A stretch of 45,160 nt of DNA from Palleronia sediminis (GTDB taxonomy: Bacteria > Pseudomonadota > Alphaproteobacteria > Rhodobacterales > Rhodobacteraceae): NCBI RefSeq assembly GCF_004358695.1, contig NZ_SNAA01000022.1, positions 1 to 45,160 of the forward strand, given 5' to 3'. Positions 1 to 11,109 of the stretch are shown in pieces (within the stretch, counting starts at the first letter, position 1; every line of letters starts with the position of its first letter). The translations under genes were made by a program, and so were the position numbers. A model generated the notes under the pieces. That model saw only the letters and a program-made list of their open reading frames with translations. It made no database searches and had not been told where the DNA came from.

Positions 1-366
1 GGTCGCGGGCTGCCGGGGCGGCCGTGCCACCCGCACGGCCTGCGGGGCCGCGACCGCGGGGGCCGGTGCGGGGGCCGCGGCGGGCCTGGGGTCGGGGATG
101 ACGGGCGCCGTATCGGCGGCGGTGCGGCGCAGGGTGGGCCGCAAGCCGCAGGCCAGTTTCTTGTCGTCGGTCACGCGCGGCACCCAGATCACCGTCGGCC
201 CCTGCCCCGCGCGCACATAGGCGCAGCCGCGGCTGTCGACATATTGGCGCGAGGTATAGCTTTCGGGCGGGAACTCGGCCGGCTGCGGCGCCTCGCTGAG
301 GCGTTGCGCGAGGCCGGGGCCGGCGACAAGCGCCGCTGCCGCCGCGATGACGAGCGTTCTTAACAT
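1..366 (-). CDS. Secreted SPOR-type protein, 3' end outside window
   Basis: The frame stays open from an ATG at 366 to the left edge of the window, giving the first 122 residues. The N-terminus is a clear signal peptide (MLRTLVIAAAAALVAGPGLAQ), so the product should be exported. Next come a short conserved-looking block with the residues YVDSRGCAYVRAG and WVPRV, then an Ala/Pro-rich linker from about residue 90. From memory, this block followed by a Pro/Ala linker is typical of Rhodobacteraceae proteins that carry a C-terminal peptidoglycan-binding SPOR domain. That domain would lie beyond the window, so the assignment is an inference. It is transcribed in the same direction as the upp operon, 65 bases downstream of upp. 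Confidence 0.6.
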   Translation of the reverse strand, partial: MLRTLVIAAAAALVAGPGLAQRLSEAPQPAEFPPESYTSRQYVDSRGCAYVRAGQGPTVIWVPRVTDDKKLACGLRPTLRRTAADTAPVIPDPRPAAAPAPAPAVAAPQAVRVARPPRQPAT

Positions 367-431
367 TGGCGTCCCCCCCAGGACCGTTGTATCGCCCCAA
401 AATGGCCCATCCGGGCCGCCGGGGCAAAGGC

Positions 432-1064
432 TTACTTGGTGCCGAACATCCGGTCGCCCGCATCGCCGAGGCCCGGCACGATATAGCCCTTTTCATCGAG
501 CCGTTCGTCCAGGGCGGCGGTGACGATCCGTACGTCGGGATGCGCGTCCTTCATGCGGGCCACGCCTTCGGGGGCGGCCAGCAGGCACAGGAACCGGATA
601 TCGGTCGCGCCGGCCTCTTTCAGCCGGTCGATGGCGGCGACCGACGAGTTGCCCGTGGCCAGCATCGGGTCGACCGCGATCACCACGCGCCCGTCCAGAT
701 CGCCCGGAACCTTGAAATAATACTCCACCGGGGTCAGCGTCGCCTCGTCGCGGTAGAGCCCGACAAAACCGACCCGCGCCGAGGGGATCAGGTCGAGCAT
801 CCCGTCGAGCAGCCCGTTGCCCGCGCGCAGGATCGAAATCAGCGCGAGCTTGCGGCCCGCCAGCACCGGGGCGTCCATCGGGCAGATCGGCGTTTCGATC
901 CGCCGGGTCGTCATCGGCAGGTCGCGCGTCACCTCATAGGCCAGTAGCTGGCTGATCTCGCGCAGAAGCTGCCGGAACACCGCGGTCGAGGTGCCCGCCT
1001 CGCGCATGATCGACAGCTTGTGCCGGACAAGCGGATGCTCCACGACCTGGAGGTGTTGGGTCAT
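432..1064 (-). CDS. upp: Uracil phosphoribosyltransferase
   Basis: This 210-residue protein has the usual length for Upp, which makes UMP from uracil and PRPP in pyrimidine salvage. The N-terminus ([20 protein letters not shown]) and the PRPP-binding loop around [14 protein letters not shown] are typical of the family, as is the C-terminal segment [17 protein letters not shown]. The ATG at 1064 overlaps the add stop codon as ATGA, so it is probably translationally coupled as the last gene of the cdd-deoA-deoB-add-upp operon. It takes the free uracil released upstream, since deoxyuridine made by Cdd is phosphorolysed by DeoA. Confidence 0.95.
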   Translation of the reverse strand: MTQHLQVVEHPLVRHKLSIMREAGTSTAVFRQLLREISQLLAYEVTRDLPMTTRRIETPICPMDAPVLAGRKLALISILRAGNGLLDGMLDLIPSARVGFVGLYRDEATLTPVEYYFKVPGDLDGRVVIAVDPMLATGNSSVAAIDRLKEAGATDIRFLCLLAAPEGVARMKDAHPDVRIVTAALDERLDEKGYIVPGLGDAGDRMFGTK

Positions 1065-2038
1065 CGGGCGATCCTTTCCAGCAATTCGCGACGGGTGTCC
1101 TCGTCGCAGAAGGCCGCGCGGGCCGCAACCTCGGCGATGCCGGCGAAAACCGCGTCGTCCCAGTCCAGCGCGCGGGCCAGCGACTGGTGCTCGCGCGTCA
1201 TGGTGGTGCCGAAGAACGGCGGATCGTCGGTCGAGACGCAGAGCTTGACGCCTGCCGCGTGCAGCCGCCCGATCGGGTGTTCGTCGAGCGTGCGGAACAG
1301 GCCCAGCGCGATGTTGGATCCGGGGCAGACCTCGAGCACGATGCCCTCGTCCACGAGCCGCTCGATCAGCGCCGGATCCTCGATGGCGCGCACGCCGTGG
1401 CCGATCCGGCTGACCCGCAACCAGTCGAGCGCGGCCGCCACGTTGCCCGGCCCGCCCCATTCGCCCGCATGGGTGGTCAGCCCCAGCCCCGCCTCGCGCG
1501 CATGGTCGAAGGCCCAGGCGAAATCGCGGGTCCGCCCCGCCGATTCGTCGCCCCCCATGCCAAAGCCGGTGATGAACCCGCCCGCCGTCTCGGCCGCGCA
1601 GCGCGCCGTTTCGCGCGCGGCCTCGGGGCCGAAATGGCGGATGCAGGTGACGATGCCGCGGGCCTTGATGCCATGCGCGGCCTCGGCGCGGGCGGCGGCG
1701 TCCTCCATCGCGGCGAGATAGTCGCGCCAGGCCGACAGGTCGCGGCCGCCGCAAAAATCGGGCGACAGGAACAGCTCGGTATAGATGACGCCATGCTCGG
1801 CGCTGCGGGTCAGCACCTCGAACATCAGCGCGCCGAAATCCTCGGGCGTTTCCAGCAGCTCGCAGGCCTGTTCATAGACCCGCAGGAAATCGACGAAACC
1901 GCTGTAATTGTAGCGACCCGCCGCGTCGAAAAGATGCGAGATATCGCGCCCCTTGCGCGCGGCGAGCCCCTTCATGAAGGCCGGCGGCGCCGCGCCCTCG
2001 AGATGGAGGTGAAGCTCGATCTTGGGCTGGTCTTTCAC
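1061..2038 (-). CDS. add: Adenosine deaminase
   Basis: This 325-residue protein belongs to the metal-dependent adenosine/AMP deaminase family and converts (deoxy)adenosine to (deoxy)inosine. The zinc ligands HxH are visible at residues 10 and 12 (HLHLEG). THAGEW, IGHGV and the STDDPP motif with the metal-binding aspartate follow in the usual order. The start is taken as GTG at 2038 because the protein then begins a few residues before HLHLEG, as in homologues, and because it overlaps the deoB stop as GTGA. The 3' end overlaps upp by four bases. It sits within the nucleoside-salvage operon. Confidence 0.93.
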   Translation of the reverse strand: MKDQPKIELHLHLEGAAPPAFMKGLAARKGRDISHLFDAAGRYNYSGFVDFLRVYEQACELLETPEDFGALMFEVLTRSAEHGVIYTELFLSPDFCGGRDLSAWRDYLAAMEDAAARAEAAHGIKARGIVTCIRHFGPEAARETARCAAETAGGFITGFGMGGDESAGRTRDFAWAFDHAREAGLGLTTHAGEWGGPGNVAAALDWLRVSRIGHGVRAIEDPALIERLVDEGIVLEVCPGSNIALGLFRTLDEHPIGRLHAAGVKLCVSTDDPPFFGTTMTREHQSLARALDWDDAVFAGIAEVAARAAFCDEDTRRELLERIAR

Positions 2039-3216
2039 AGGAAACTCCTTCCGGGCCCGTGCGCGGGCAGCTCGAGATGGGCGGCGATGCTGGCCGCGAC
2101 ATCGACAAAGGCGACATGGCCGAGCGGCCCGGCCCCCTGCCCCGCCACCAGCACCGGCACCCGTTCGCGGGTGTGGTCGCTGCCGCGCCAGGTCGGGTCG
2201 TTGCCATGGTCGGCGGTGATCGTCAGCATGTCGCCCGGCCGTAGCCCGGCCAGCAGGCGCGGTAGCCCGGCGTCGAACCATTCGAGATGGCGGGCATAGC
2301 CCTCGACATCGCGGCGATGGCCGAAAACGCTGTCGAACTCGACGAAATTGGCGAATGTCAGGCTGCCCGGCTCGGCGGTGTCGAGCCGGTCGACCAGCGC
2401 CTCGAACAGGCGGGAATCGGGGCCTTTCACGGTGGTGTCGATCCCGCGCATCGAAAAGATATCCCCGATCTTGCCGATGGCGTGAACCCGCCGCCCCGCC
2501 CCCTGCGCATGATCGCAAAGCGTGGGCGCGGGCGGCTCGAGCGCGAAATCGGCGCGGTTCGCGGTGCGGGTGAACCCCGACTCCTCGGTGCCGGCAAAGG
2601 GACGCGCGATGACGCGCCCGACCCGCATCGCGTGCAGGCGCGGCGCGATGGCGCGGCAGAGGTCCAGCAACCGGTCGAGCCCGAACCGGTCCTCATGTGC
2701 GGCAATCTGGAACACGCTGTCGGTCGAGGTATAGCAGATCGGCCAGCCGGTCCGCATATGGGCCGCGCCCTCTTCGTCGATGATGTTCGTCCCCGAGGCG
2801 AGGCGGTTGCCGAGAATGCCCTCGGTGCCGGCAAGCCGCGCGACCTCGGCCACGAGATCGTCGGGAAAGCACGGCTCGGCATTCGGGAAATAGGTCCAGG
2901 CCCAGGGCAGCGGCAGCCCCGCCAGTTCCCAATGCCCGGTGGGCGTGTCCTTGCCGGGCGAGGCCTCGGTCGCCGCCCCCCAGCGCCCGCGCGGCGCGGC
3001 GCCCATGCCCGGCGGCACCCTGCCCGACGCGAGTTCAACCGCGCGGCCCAGCCCCAGCGCATCCAGATGGGGCAGGTCGAGCGGCCGGTCGGTCCCGGCC
3101 AGCGCCTTGGCGATATGGCCCACGGTATTGGCACCAGCATCGCCGAAATCGGCGGCGTCGGGCGCGCCGCCGATGCCGACCGAATCGAGCACGACGAGAA
3201 AGGCGCGCCCGGTCAT
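2035..3216 (-). CDS. deoB: Phosphopentomutase
   Basis: This 393-residue protein is a member of the alkaline-phosphatase-like phosphopentomutases. It interconverts (deoxy)ribose 1-phosphate and 5-phosphate, linking nucleoside phosphorolysis to sugar catabolism. The N-terminal metal site (VVLDSVGIGGAPDA, Asp11) and the C-terminal metal cluster (ITADHGNDPTWRGSDHTRE) are intact, and the length is normal. The ATG at 3216 overlaps the deoA stop as ATGA. It uses the deoxyribose 1-phosphate produced by DeoA immediately upstream. Confidence 0.96.
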   Translation of the reverse strand: MTGRAFLVVLDSVGIGGAPDAADFGDAGANTVGHIAKALAGTDRPLDLPHLDALGLGRAVELASGRVPPGMGAAPRGRWGAATEASPGKDTPTGHWELAGLPLPWAWTYFPNAEPCFPDDLVAEVARLAGTEGILGNRLASGTNIIDEEGAAHMRTGWPICYTSTDSVFQIAAHEDRFGLDRLLDLCRAIAPRLHAMRVGRVIARPFAGTEESGFTRTANRADFALEPPAPTLCDHAQGAGRRVHAIGKIGDIFSMRGIDTTVKGPDSRLFEALVDRLDTAEPGSLTFANFVEFDSVFGHRRDVEGYARHLEWFDAGLPRLLAGLRPGDMLTITADHGNDPTWRGSDHTRERVPVLVAGQGAGPLGHVAFVDVAASIAAHLELPAHGPGRSFL

Positions 3217-4529
3217 GCCACCCGCTCCAGCAGCAGGTCGCCGCGGGGCGCCGCGCCCTCGCCCATGACGATGGCCGCGCGCACCGCCGCTTCGGCGTCA
3301 CGGGCGGCCTCAGGCGTGGCGGCATGGATGCGCGCCAGCGTGTCGCCCTGCTCGACTCGCGTGCCGATGCGGGCGATCTGGCTCAGCCCGACCGAGGGGT
3401 CGATGCGGTCGCGCTCGCGCCGGCGGCCGCCGCCCAGCCCGATCACCGCGCGGCCCAGCGCGGCGCCGTCGATGGACGCGACGCAGCCCGCGTCACCGGC
3501 CGTCACGGTATGCACCACGGGGGCCGCGGGCAGGCGGTCGGCCCAGCGGTCGGGGAAATCGGACGGCCCGCCCTGCGCCGCGACCATGCGCCCGAACCGC
3601 TCGGCCGCCGCGCCCGAGGCAAGCGCGTCGTCGATCCGCGCGCGCCCCTCGTCGGCATCCCCGGCCAGCCCCGCCAGCACCAGCGCCTCGCCGCCGAGCG
3701 CGACGGTGACCGCGCGCAGGCGGGGGCAGGCTGCGACGCCGGTCAGCACCTCCATCGCGGCGATGACCTCGAGCGCGTTGCCGCAGGCCGGCGCAAGCGG
3801 TTCGTCCATCGCGGTGAGCCAGGCGACCGTGGCGCAGCCCGCCGCCTGCGCGGTATCCACCAGCGCGCGGGCCAGGGCGCGGGCGGCTGCGAGATCGCCC
3901 ATGAAGGCCCCGCGCCCCACCTTGACGTCGAGCACCAGCGCCCCCAGCCCGGCGGCGAGCTTTTTCGACAGGATCGACGCGGTGATGAGGTCGAGTTGGT
4001 CGACCGTGCCGGTCACGTCGCGGATTGCATAGAGCCGCCGGTCGGCCGGCGCGATCCCGTCGCCGGCCGCGACGATGGCCACGCCGCAGGCACGCATCGT
4101 CGCGCGGAACGCATCGGCGGACAGGTCCACCGCGAGGCCCGGGATCGCCTCGAGCTTGTCGAGCGTGCCGCCCGTATGGCCCAGCCCCCGCCCCGAGATC
4201 ATCGGCACCGCCGCCCCGCAGGCGGCCAGCGCGGGGGCCAGCACCAGCGACACGCAATCGCCCACCCCCCCGGTCGAGTGCTTGTCGACCACGGGGCGCC
4301 CGAGATCGGACCAGTCGAGCCGCGCGCCGCCGCCGGCCATGGCGCGGGTCAGTGCCACGCGCCCGGCCTCGCCCAGCCCCGGACCGCGGCAGACCCCCAT
4401 GGCGAATGCACCGGCCTGCGCGTCGCTCACCGTCCCGTCGGCCAGCCCGGCGGCGAACCCTGCCAGCGCCTCGGGCGCCGGGGTCTCGCCGCGGCGCAGG
4501 GCGGCCAGCAGGTCGGCCGTGGTACTCAT
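3213..4529 (-). CDS. deoA: Thymidine phosphorylase
   Basis: This 438-residue protein cleaves thymidine or deoxyuridine with phosphate to give the base and deoxyribose 1-phosphate. The family motifs KHSTGGVGD (about residues 83-91) and ISGRGLGHTGGTLDKLEA are present. The open frame extends upstream, but the ATG at 4529 is preferred. It gives the family length and the N-terminus STTADLLAALRRGE, and it overlaps the cdd stop as ATGA. The 3' end overlaps deoB by four bases. Confidence 0.95.
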   Translation of the reverse strand: MSTTADLLAALRRGETPAPEALAGFAAGLADGTVSDAQAGAFAMGVCRGPGLGEAGRVALTRAMAGGGARLDWSDLGRPVVDKHSTGGVGDCVSLVLAPALAACGAAVPMISGRGLGHTGGTLDKLEAIPGLAVDLSADAFRATMRACGVAIVAAGDGIAPADRRLYAIRDVTGTVDQLDLITASILSKKLAAGLGALVLDVKVGRGAFMGDLAAARALARALVDTAQAAGCATVAWLTAMDEPLAPACGNALEVIAAMEVLTGVAACPRLRAVTVALGGEALVLAGLAGDADEGRARIDDALASGAAAERFGRMVAAQGGPSDFPDRWADRLPAAPVVHTVTAGDAGCVASIDGAALGRAVIGLGGGRRRERDRIDPSVGLSQIARIGTRVEQGDTLARIHAATPEAARDAEAAVRAAIVMGEGAAPRGDLLLERVA

Positions 4530-4921
4530 TCCCGGTCCATGTGGCCCGCGCCGAAGGCGCCGGGCAGCAGCGCGCCTACGCTTGTCTCGCGGCGGGCGCC
4601 GCGGGTCGTGGCCAGCGTCACCGGCACGTCGGCGCCCGCGAACTCGGCGAGTTTCTGGCGGCACCCCCCGCAGGGCGGCACCGGCTCGGGGCTGTCGGCG
4701 ATGACGGCGACGGCGGCAATGTCGCGCGCCCCCGCCGCGACCATGGCCGCGATGGCGCCCGCCTCGGCGCAGCTGCCTTCGGGATAGGCCACGTTCTCGA
4801 CATTGCAGCCCGTGAACACCTGCCCCCCGGCGGTGCGGATGGCCGCACCCACCCGAAAGCCGGAATAGGGGGCATGGGCGTTTTCGCGCACCCGCGCGGC
4901 GGCATCGATAAGGTCATCCAT
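4526..4921 (-). CDS. cdd: Cytidine deaminase
   Basis: This 131-residue homotetramer-type cytidine deaminase converts (deoxy)cytidine to (deoxy)uridine. The zinc site is complete: Cys51-Ala-Glu53 in SCAEAGA, with Cys84 and Cys87 in PPCGGCRQ. The substrate motif GCNVENVAYPEG precedes it. In-frame extension beyond the ATG at 4921 is possible but has no family similarity. It is the first gene of the five-gene salvage operon, so the operon promoter should lie in the 87-base divergent gap before the DUF3072 gene at 5009. No convincing -35/-10 pair could be read there on the minus strand. Confidence 0.94.
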   Translation of the reverse strand: MDDLIDAAARVRENAHAPYSGFRVGAAIRTAGGQVFTGCNVENVAYPEGSCAEAGAIAAMVAAGARDIAAVAVIADSPEPVPPCGGCRQKLAEFAGADVPVTLATTRGARRETSVGALLPGAFGAGHMDRE

Positions 4922-4959
4922 GGGCGCGAAACTGCTATGGCCGCCGCGCAGTGGCAAGG

Positions 4960-4984
4960 GGAACCGCACCCCCGCCGGGCCGTT
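4960..4984 (+). promoter_or_regulatory. GGAAC-N16-CGTT stress-sigma-type promoter
   Basis: GGAAC at 4960-4964 and CGTT at 4981-4984 are separated by 16 bases, with CGTT ending 24 bases before the DUF3072 start. The pattern matches the promoter described for the alphaproteobacterial EcfG/SigT general-stress sigma factors. Two further small stress-type genes in this window (5296 and 12822) carry the same pattern, which makes chance less likely. Confidence 0.6.
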
Positions 4985-5008
4985 GGGCGCAGACAGAGGG
5001 AGAGAGCC

Positions 5009-5233
5009 ATGACCGACAGCACCAAGAAGGACCCGATGGGCGCCGCCACCTTTCCGGTTGCGGGCGCCGTGGTCGAGGGGGGCGACCCCAAGGCCGACGA
5101 GCCCATGACCGAGGTTCAGGCCGCAAAACTGCGCGAACTGACCGAAAAGACCGACGAGCCCTTCGACGCGAACCTGACCCGCGGGCAGGCCGAGGCGCGG
5201 ATCGAGGCACTCGAGGATCGCGCGGACGACTGA
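5009..5233 (+). CDS. DUF3072 domain small protein (copy 1)
   Basis: This is a 74-residue acidic cytoplasmic protein without signal or membrane segment. The C-terminal half (MTEVQAAKLRELTEKTDEPF, then DANLTRGQAEARIEALE) matches the short DUF3072 helical domain, whose function is unknown. A GAGAG-type ribosome site lies just before the ATG. A paralogue follows 62 bases downstream, so this is a tandem duplication. The upstream GGAAC-N16-CGTT element suggests induction in the general stress response. The gene is divergent from the nucleoside-salvage operon. Confidence 0.8.
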   Translation: MTDSTKKDPMGAATFPVAGAVVEGGDPKADEPMTEVQAAKLRELTEKTDEPFDANLTRGQAEARIEALEDRADD

Positions 5234-5243
5234 AGCGCGGCGC

Positions 5244-5268
5244 GGAACCGGGCGGGGCGTACGGCGTT
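5244..5268 (+). promoter_or_regulatory. GGAAC-N16-CGTT stress-sigma-type promoter
   Basis: GGAAC at 5244-5248 and CGTT at 5265-5268 are separated by 16 bases. The element lies in the short gap after the first DUF3072 gene and ends 27 bases before the second one. Spacing and distance to the start codon are almost the same as at 4960-4984, so each tandem copy appears to have its own stress-type promoter. Confidence 0.6.
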
Positions 5269-5295
5269 GACGCGCGGAACAGACGGAGAACCCCA

Positions 5296-5532
5296 ATGCC
5301 CGCCGACAAGACCGACAACGACGCCCTGAACGCCCCCAAGACCGAGGCGCCCGGCAATGCCGACAAGCCCGTGGACGACTGGGTGACGGGCGACGAACGG
5401 ATGACCGGGGCGCAGGCTTCGTATCTCAAGACGCTTTGCGAGGAGGCGGGAGAAGAGTTCGACCCCTCCCTGTCCAAGGCCGATGCCTCGAAACGGATTG
5501 ATACACTTCAAGGCAAAACCGGACGCGGCTGA
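5296..5532 (+). CDS. DUF3072 domain small protein (copy 2)
   Basis: This is a 78-residue acidic protein. The core MTGAQASYLKTLCEEAGEEF followed by DPSLSKADASKRIDTLQ is the typical DUF3072 sequence and aligns with the protein encoded at 5009-5233. The N-terminal 30 residues are Asp/Ala-rich and probably disordered. GGAG precedes the ATG. A hairpin with a T-rich tail follows at 5562-5596 and could terminate the transcript. The function is unknown. The promoter pattern and company suggest a stress role, but that is an inference. Confidence 0.82.
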   Translation: MPADKTDNDALNAPKTEAPGNADKPVDDWVTGDERMTGAQASYLKTLCEEAGEEFDPSLSKADASKRIDTLQGKTGRG

Positions 5533-5561
5533 CCTCGCCAAGCCGGTTTCGGCGCTGTAAA

Positions 5562-5594
5562 CCTCCCCCGGACATGAACCGGGAGGGGTTTTAT

Positions 5595-5596
<2 letters not shown>
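5562..5596 (+). terminator. Hairpin with U-tract, overlapping maeB start region
   Basis: CCTCCCCCGG (5562-5571), loop ACATGAA and CCGGGAGGGG (5579-5588) form an imperfect GC stem followed by TTTTATTT. It looks like an intrinsic terminator for the DUF3072 genes. The right arm is also the only good ribosome-binding sequence for maeB, and the loop holds that frame's first ATG. It could therefore hide the maeB ribosome site instead of, or as well as, ending transcription. Confidence 0.55.
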
Positions 5597-7861
<2,265 letters not shown>

Positions 7862-7871
<10 letters not shown>

Positions 7872-8758
7872 TCGGGGGGACCGGGGCGCAGCGGCGTGAG
7901 CACCCCGTCCTCGAGCAGGAACAGCCGCTCGCACGGGGCCTCGCCGCCGCATTCGGCGGCGGGCGCCTCGATCCGCAAAAGCCGCCGGGTCTGCGCGGCG
8001 ACCGCCCCCGCGAACCCGGTAAAGACGTGGCGGAACCGCCCGTCCGGCATCGCCTCGTAGAGCGAGCGGCGGCACATCCCGTCGCGGCACAGCTCGTCGG
8101 CCAAAGGGGCGCAGTCGATGGCCCCGTAATCCAGCGCGATATCCATGCCGTGCCGTCCGTCGAGGTCGATCGCCGCGACGAAATCCGCCCCCCGCGCCGC
8201 CTGCCCCCCGGCGGCCGCGCATTGCGCGCGGATCCAGGCAAAGACCTCGGCCGCGGGATCGGCCACGGGCTGCGTGCCCGGCCGCGGGCAGAGGTCGAGC
8301 GCCGCGCTCAGGATCGGCGCCGACCCGGCCAGCGGCATACGCAGGGCCTGCCGCGCGTCGCCCTGCCCCACGGCCAGCACGGCGCGGCGCCCGGTGCCCA
8401 GCGCCTCGACCAGCGCGGGGCCGGTCCGCATGTCCCAGCCCGCGCGATAGCTCAGCCCGTCGGGGCCGGGCGTCATGCGCAGGCTCGCGACCGCCTCGCC
8501 GCCCACGCGCACGCGCACTGTCCGCACCCCCTCGCCGGGCAGGGGCCGCGCCGTCGTCAGCAGGACATGGCGCGGCCGCTCGGCGTCGCAGCCGATGGCA
8601 AAGCAGAACGGGTTGACCGGGTCGCGGCCCGAACAGACCTGCGCGCCGGTGAGCGCGGCATCGCGGTCCCGCTCGACCAAAGTCCAGGCGGACTGGGCCG
8701 CGGCCGGTTGCGCGGCGCAAAGCGCGAGCGCCAGACAGAACATGCGCCACGTCTTCAT
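7862..8758 (-). CDS. Secreted protein of unknown function
   Basis: This 298-residue protein starts with a signal peptide (MKTWRMFCLALALCAAQPAAAQ) and should be periplasmic. The mature part is rich in cysteine for this genome (pairs such as CSGRDPVNPFCFAIGC, CRDGMCRR, CGGEAPC), suggesting disulfides. I recognise no catalytic motif or named domain. The frame could start further upstream, but the ATG at 8758 begins the signal peptide. Its stop overlaps the maeB stop convergently by 10 bases (7862-7871). It diverges from prpE across a 107-base gap. Confidence 0.7.
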
Positions 8759-8865
8759 GGGCGGCGACCCTTTCGATTGCGTTAACCTGCGGTCGGGCCC
8801 GCCGGCCCGGCTTGCCGCATCGCGACCGGGGGCATAACACCATGTCAGACAGGGAGGGGAAACCG

Positions 8866-10758
8866 ATGTCTTACGCCGATGTCTATGCCGCATGGCAGGC
8901 CGATCCCGAAGGCTGGTGGATGGAACAGGCCCGCCGCATCCACTGGCACCGCTTTCCCCGGACCGCGCTGGATGCCAGCCGCGCGCCCCTTTACGAATGG
9001 TTCCCCGACGGGCTGACGAACACCTGCTACAACGCCGTCGACCGCCATGTCGCCGCGGGCCACGGCGCGCAGGCCGCGCTGATCCATGACAGCCCCGTGA
9101 CCGGCACCAAGAGAACGATCACCTATGCCGAGTTGCAGACCCAATGCGCGGCGCTGGCCGGGGCATTGGCGGCACGCGGCGTGGGCAAGGGCGACCGGGT
9201 GGTGATCTACATGCCCATGGTCCCCGAGGCGGTGGTGGCCATGCTGGCCTGCACCCGGATCGGCGCGATCCACTCGGTCGTCTTCGGCGGGTTCGCCGCG
9301 GACGAACTGGCCAAGCGGATCGACGACGCCGAACCCAAGGCGGTGATCGCGGGGTCGTGCGGGATCGAGCCGTCGCGCGTCGTGGCCTACAAGCCGCTTC
9401 TGGACCGCGCCATCGCGCAGGCCGCGCACAAGCCCGATTTCTGCATCGTGCTGCAACGCGACGCCTTGCGCGCCGAGATGACCGAGGGGCGCGATATCGA
9501 CTGGCACGCGGCGCTGGACGGCGCCACCCCCGCCGATTGCGTCTGGGTCGAGGGCAACCACCCCGCCTATATCCTCTATACCTCGGGCACGACCGGCAAG
9601 CCCAAGGGCGTGGTGCGCCCGACCGGCGGGCATCTCGTGGCGCTCAACTGGACGATGAAGGCGATCTACGACACCGACCCGGGCGAGGTCTTCTGGGCCG
9701 CCTCCGATGTCGGCTGGGTCGTGGGCCACTCCTATATCGCCTATGCGCCGCTCATCCACCGCAACACCTCGATCGTGTTCGAGGGCAAGCCCGTGGGCAC
9801 CCCCGATGCCGGCACCTATTGGCGCGTGATCGAGGAACACGGGGTGCGCAGCTTTTTCACCGCGCCCACGGCCTTTCGCGCGATCCGCCGCGAGGATCCC
9901 GAGGCGGCCAAGCTGGCCAAATACGACATTTCGGGGCTGCGGGCGCTCTATCTCGCGGGCGAGCGTGCCGATCCCGACACGATCCAATGGGCGCGCAAGG
10001 TGCTGGGCGTGCCGGTCTACGATCATTGGTGGCAGACCGAGACCGGCTGGACCATCGCGGGCAACCCCACCGGCATCGAGAAGCTGCCCGTCAAGATCGG
10101 ATCGCCCACCCTGCCCATGCCCGGCTACGATGTGCGCATCCTCGCGCCCGACGGCACCGAACAGCCTCAGGGCGAGCTGGGCGCCATCGCGATCAGGCTG
10201 CCGCTGCCGCCCGGCACCTTTCCGACGCTCTGGAACGCCGAGGACCGCTATCGCGAGGGCTATCTCTCGGCCTTTCCCGGCTTTTACGAGACGGGCGACG
10301 CGGGGATGATGGACGAGGACGGCTATCTCTGGATCATGGCGCGGACCGACGACGTCATCAACGTGGCGGGGCATCGCCTGTCGACCGGGCTGATGGAGGA
10401 AGTGCTGGCCACCCATCCCGACGTCGCCGAATGCGCGGTGATCGGCGTGCGCGACGCACTCAAGGGGCAGGTGCCGATGGGCTTCGTCTGCCTGTCCAAG
10501 GGTATCGACCGCCCCGAGGACGAGATCCGCGCCGAGCTGGTCGAGCTGGTGCGCGATCATATCGGCCCGGTCGCGGCCTTCCGGCTGGCGGTGGTGGTGG
10601 ACCGGCTGCCCAAGACGCGCTCGGGCAAGATCCTGCGCCGCACGATGGCCTCGGTGGCCGATGGCGAGGCGGTCGCGGTGCCCGCAACGATAGACGACCC
10701 CGCCATTCTCGACGAGATCGCGGCACGGGTCAAAACGCTGGGCTATCCGCAGGGCTGA
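8866..10758 (+). CDS. prpE: Propionyl-CoA synthetase (acyl-CoA synthetase family)
   Basis: This 630-residue AMP-forming acyl-CoA synthetase activates propionate to propionyl-CoA through an acyl-adenylate. The P-loop-like motif TSGTTGKPKG is at about residues 238-248, HWWQTETG at 387-394, and the acetylatable catalytic lysine is Lys588 in RSGKILRR. The segment GGHLVALNWTMKAIYDTDPGEVFWAASDVGWVVGHSY is closer to PrpE than to acetyl-CoA synthetase. An earlier in-frame ATG exists at 8842, but GGAGGGG at 8853-8859 is well placed for 8866. No methylcitrate or methylmalonyl genes are adjacent, so the pathway context is not shown here. Confidence 0.88.
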   Translation: MSYADVYAAWQADPEGWWMEQARRIHWHRFPRTALDASRAPLYEWFPDGLTNTCYNAVDRHVAAGHGAQAALIHDSPVTGTKRTITYAELQTQCAALAGALAARGVGKGDRVVIYMPMVPEAVVAMLACTRIGAIHSVVFGGFAADELAKRIDDAEPKAVIAGSCGIEPSRVVAYKPLLDRAIAQAAHKPDFCIVLQRDALRAEMTEGRDIDWHAALDGATPADCVWVEGNHPAYILYTSGTTGKPKGVVRPTGGHLVALNWTMKAIYDTDPGEVFWAASDVGWVVGHSYIAYAPLIHRNTSIVFEGKPVGTPDAGTYWRVIEEHGVRSFFTAPTAFRAIRREDPEAAKLAKYDISGLRALYLAGERADPDTIQWARKVLGVPVYDHWWQTETGWTIAGNPTGIEKLPVKIGSPTLPMPGYDVRILAPDGTEQPQGELGAIAIRLPLPPGTFPTLWNAEDRYREGYLSAFPGFYETGDAGMMDEDGYLWIMARTDDVINVAGHRLSTGLMEEVLATHPDVAECAVIGVRDALKGQVPMGFVCLSKGIDRPEDEIRAELVELVRDHIGPVAAFRLAVVVDRLPKTRSGKILRRTMASVADGEAVAVPATIDDPAILDEIAARVKTLGYPQG

Positions 10759-11109
10759 GCCGCCCGCGCCACGCCTTATCGCCCGGTCGCCGCATCCTCG
10801 GCGCCGGGTTCCGGCCGGTTCGATGATATGGGAAAGAGAGGCGGCGCCGCCAGTTTGGCGCGAGTCCCTCAGGGACGGGGCGTCACCCCCGGCCGTCGAT
10901 CCCACCGGTGAGATCCGTGGCAGCCATGTCCGGGTCGTCAGGCCGGACGGGCCTTCCGCGGTCTCGCTGATCTTCCACTTGCGCGCAGCCCCGGTCTAGC
11001 AGCACTTCCTTGCCATTCGGTGAACGCCGCGCGCGCTTTCTCTTCTCTTTTCCAAATACCCATCCGACGCCGCGATCCGCACCCCCGCCGGAAACCGGGC
11101 GCCGTGGCG
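10759..11109. other. Intergenic region between convergent prpE and SH3 gene
   Basis: These 351 bases carry no convincing gene. Frames crossing them are GC-bias artefacts continuing antisense to neighbours. Visible structures are a small dyad GTCCC-TCA-GGGAC near 10865 and a dyad GACGCC (11066-11071) / GGCGTC (11106-11111) just after the SH3 stop codon. One copy of the 21-base repeat follows at 11041-11061. A weaker look-alike, TATGGGAAAGAGAGG, lies near 10827 in the opposite orientation. Confidence 0.6.
11041..11061 (-). repeat. GGGTATTT-N3-AAAGAGAAGA repeat, copy A
   Basis: On the minus strand the sequence reads GGGTATTT, GGA, AAAGAGAAGA. It lies 49 bases downstream of the SH3 gene stop codon on that gene's strand, just past a GC dyad (11066-11111). 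Three more copies occur in the window at 19432, 25308 and 25492. Confidence 0.75.

Noticed and set aside
2287-4032. 581-codon open frame on the plus strand
   Set aside because: Antisense to deoB and deoA, both of which have complete family motifs.
8812-8865. 18 extra N-terminal codons of prpE
   Set aside because: A ribosome site fits the ATG at 8866 and the family N-terminus begins there; the extra residues resemble nothing.
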